NCBI GenBank assembly: GCA_013697265.1
Contig: JACCXE010000080.1
Location: 1 to 8,292 of the forward strand
DNA length: 8,292 bases
From: Actinomycetota bacterium
GTDB taxonomy: Bacteria; Actinomycetota; Acidimicrobiia; Acidimicrobiales; JACCXE01
Reading direction: 5' to 3'
Within the stretch, counting starts at the first letter, position 1, and each line of letters starts with the position of its first letter. A program made the translations under genes and the position numbers. The notes below the pieces were generated by a model. It saw only the letters and a program-made list of their open reading frames with translations. It had not been told where the DNA came from and made no database searches. Shown piece after piece: positions 6,634-8,292 of the stretch.

Positions 6634-8241
6634 ATGTCGTCTTGGAACTTTGCTGATGTTTGGGAAGCGGTAGCCCAAAAGCTGCCTGAGGCCACCGCGC
6701 AGGTCCAGGGCGACCGCCGCTTCACGTTCAAGGAATTCGATGAGCGAGCCGATGGCATTGGCCAGTGGTTGCTCGACCTCGGCGTGGCCAAGCAGGACAA
6801 GGTCGCCCAGTATCTCTATAACGGCCCCGAATACCTCGAGTCGATCTTCGGGATCTGGAAGGCGGGCACGATCCCCGTCAACACGAACTATCGCTACGGC
6901 GACGAAGAGCTCGTGTATCTGTGGGACAACGCCGACGCCGTCGCCGTTGTGTTCCACGGCGCGTTCTCGGATCGCATCGCCGGGCTTCGCGATCGCGTAC
7001 CCAACATCAAGGGCTGGCTCTGGGTGGAGGACGGCTCGGGCGACTGCCCCGAGTGGGCCGACCCCTACGAAGACGCCGCCAGTCTCGGCAAAGGCAGGTG
7101 TGCGCCTCCGTGGGGCCGGTCCCCCGACGACTTGTACATGCTCTACACCGGAGGCACGACGGGCATGCCCAAAGGGGTCATGTGGCGTCAGGACGACATC
7201 TTCGCAACCCTCAACGTCACCGCGCTCGGCCTGAAGTACCCCGAGGACGGAACCATCGATGACGTGCACGAGCTGCTCGAAACGCCGGGGGCCACCGTGT
7301 TGCCAGCCTGCCCACTCATGCACGGCACCGGCGCGTTCACCAGCTTCTCGGCGCTCAACACGGGCGGGTGCGTAGTGACACTGACGCAGCGCACCTATTC
7401 GCCCGAAGAACTGCTCTCGGCCATCGAAGCGAACAAGGTCAACGTGATCGCGATCGTCGGCGACGCGTTCGCCAAGCCGATGTTGCGCGCCCTCGACGCC
7501 AACGCCGGGCGTTGGGACATCTCGAGCCTGCTCGCCATCATCAGCTCGGGCGTGATGTGGAGCGAGCAGACTAAGCAGGGCCTGCTCAAGCACCACGCCG
7601 GCATGTTGTGCGTCGACGCGTTCTCGTCGTCAGAAGCGCTCGGCATGGGCAGTTCGATTTCTTCAGCTGCCGGCGCCGCGCACACCGCGAAATTCACACT
7701 GGGCGAGAACGCGATCGTGATCAAGGAGGACGGCTCGCACGTTGAGCCCGGCTCCGGTGACATCGGCATGGTCGCGGTGAAGGGCCGCACGCCGGTCGGC
7801 TACTACAAGGATCAGGCCAAAAGCGACGCCACGTTCAAAACGATCGACGGCGCCCGCTATTCGATACCGGGTGACTTCGCGAGCGTGGCCGCGGACGGCA
7901 CCCTCGAGCTACTCGGCCGCGGTTCGATGTGCATCAACACCGGCGGCGAGAAGGTCTTCCCCGAAGAAATCGAAGAGGCCTTGAAGACCGCGGAGTCGGT
8001 GCGCGACGCAGTGGCGGTGGGCGTGCCCGACGAGAAGTTCGGTCAGGCCATCGTCGCCATGGTCGAGTTGGCCCCCGGCGCCATCCTCGACGAGAGCGAA
8101 GTCATTGCCCACGTCAAGACGAAGCTGGCGTCGTTCAAAGCACCCAAGCGGGTGCTGCAAGTAGAAACGATCGGCCGGGCCGCGAACGGCAAGGTCGACT
8201 ACAAGCGCCTAACCGCCGAAGCAGAATCCCGCGTCGGTTAG
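6634..8241 (+). CDS. Acyl-CoA synthetase, FadD19-like (ANL superfamily)
   Basis: This complete 535-residue AMP-forming ligase activates a carboxylic acid to its CoA thioester via an acyl-adenylate. The ATP-binding motif is YTGGTTGMPKG (171-181), followed by VMWRQDDIF as in the FadD19-type group. The A5-like motif is FSSSEALG, with Glu334 in place of the usual YGxTE. The ribose-binding Asp is D414 in IPGDF, the hinge and A8 region is GRGSMCINTGGEKVFPEEIE (428-447), and the C-terminal catalytic Lys is K520 in ANGKVDYK. Overall sequence resembles the actinobacterial FadD19/PRK07798 group; FadD19 activates steroid side-chain acids, so a steroid or branched fatty acid is a reasonable but unproven substrate. 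The ATG at 6634 gives the usual family N-terminus (MSSWNFADVWEAVA). The frame is also open further upstream, but that stretch is antisense to the SDR gene and is not coding. The stop TAG is followed by a strong hairpin. Confidence 0.95.
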   Translation: MSSWNFADVWEAVAQKLPEATAQVQGDRRFTFKEFDERADGIGQWLLDLGVAKQDKVAQYLYNGPEYLESIFGIWKAGTIPVNTNYRYGDEELVYLWDNADAVAVVFHGAFSDRIAGLRDRVPNIKGWLWVEDGSGDCPEWADPYEDAASLGKGRCAPPWGRSPDDLYMLYTGGTTGMPKGVMWRQDDIFATLNVTALGLKYPEDGTIDDVHELLETPGATVLPACPLMHGTGAFTSFSALNTGGCVVTLTQRTYSPEELLSAIEANKVNVIAIVGDAFAKPMLRALDANAGRWDISSLLAIISSGVMWSEQTKQGLLKHHAGMLCVDAFSSSEALGMGSSISSAAGAAHTAKFTLGENAIVIKEDGSHVEPGSGDIGMVAVKGRTPVGYYKDQAKSDATFKTIDGARYSIPGDFASVAADGTLELLGRGSMCINTGGEKVFPEEIEEALKTAESVRDAVAVGVPDEKFGQAIVAMVELAPGAILDESEVIAHVKTKLASFKAPKRVLQVETIGRAANGKVDYKRLTAEAESRVG

Positions 8242-8250
8242 CCATTTCCC

Positions 8251-8275
8251 GGGCGGGCACCCCGCAGGCCCGCCC
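8251..8275 (+). terminator. GC-rich hairpin, probable transcription terminator
   Basis: A perfect 8-bp stem, GGGCGGGC (8251-8258) with GCCCGCCC (8268-8275), encloses a 9-nt loop and starts 10 nt after the acyl-CoA synthetase stop. There is no T-tract afterwards, only TCCTCC. Such U-poor stems are common 3' ends in high-GC actinobacteria. It could also act for a gene converging from the right. The remaining bases to the window end show no recognisable gene. Confidence 0.62.
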
Positions 8276-8292
8276 TCCTCCGCAACATGGGG

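Noticed and set aside
6607..7596. An open minus-strand extension of the SDR gene by about 330 codons.
   Set aside because: It is antisense to the synthetase, has no recognisable domain, and would place the Rossmann nucleotide-binding strand in the middle of the protein.
8287..8292. ATGGGG at the right edge as the start of another plus-strand gene.
   Set aside because: Only two codons are visible. A TCCTCC run precedes it on the plus strand, the complement of a ribosome-binding site, so there is nothing to support a start.

Overview
The window is GC-rich, tightly packed coding DNA with strongly G/C-ending codons. No ribosomal, tRNA, phage, transposon or CRISPR sequence was seen. The protein families (a FadD19-type acyl-CoA synthetase, a FadE-type acyl-CoA dehydrogenase, an atypical SDR with a GGxxxxG motif, bacterial S9 and S10 serine peptidases), weak ribosome-binding sites and apparently leaderless starts suggest an actinobacterium, possibly an Acidimicrobiia-like or mycobacterial-type lipid degrader. 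This is inferred from family resemblance, not from a marker gene.

Layout: five genes lie on the minus strand and one on the plus strand. Reading the minus strand from right to left: an atypical SDR-family NAD(P)-dependent epimerase/dehydratase (6606-5614), an acyl-CoA dehydrogenase (5538-4399), an S9 prolyl-oligopeptidase-family peptidase (4316-2436), a class V PLP-dependent enzyme (2439-1312) and an S10 serine carboxypeptidase (1312 to beyond the left edge). The last three are locked together by start/stop overlaps of 4 nt (ATGA) and 1 nt (TAATG), so they are almost certainly one translationally coupled unit. The SDR and dehydrogenase lie upstream with gaps of 75 and 82 bp and may belong to the same transcript. 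On the plus strand a complete acyl-CoA synthetase (6634-8241) diverges from the SDR across only 27 bp and is followed by a strong GC hairpin, probably its terminator.

Functionally the right half looks like acyl-CoA activation plus alpha,beta-dehydrogenation of a fatty or steroid side-chain acid, with an SDR of unknown substrate. The left half looks like cytoplasmic peptide breakdown (an S9 peptidase and an S10 carboxypeptidase, neither with a visible signal peptide) joined to a PLP enzyme that lacks the catalytic cysteine loop of cysteine desulfurases. Most of the window is recognisable metabolism. The parts worth a second look are the coupled S9-PLP-S10 cassette, the 27-bp divergent control region, and the small repeat and hairpin elements between the SDR and the dehydrogenase. 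I see no convincing evidence of a wholly new system such as a defence island, retroelement or new RNA.
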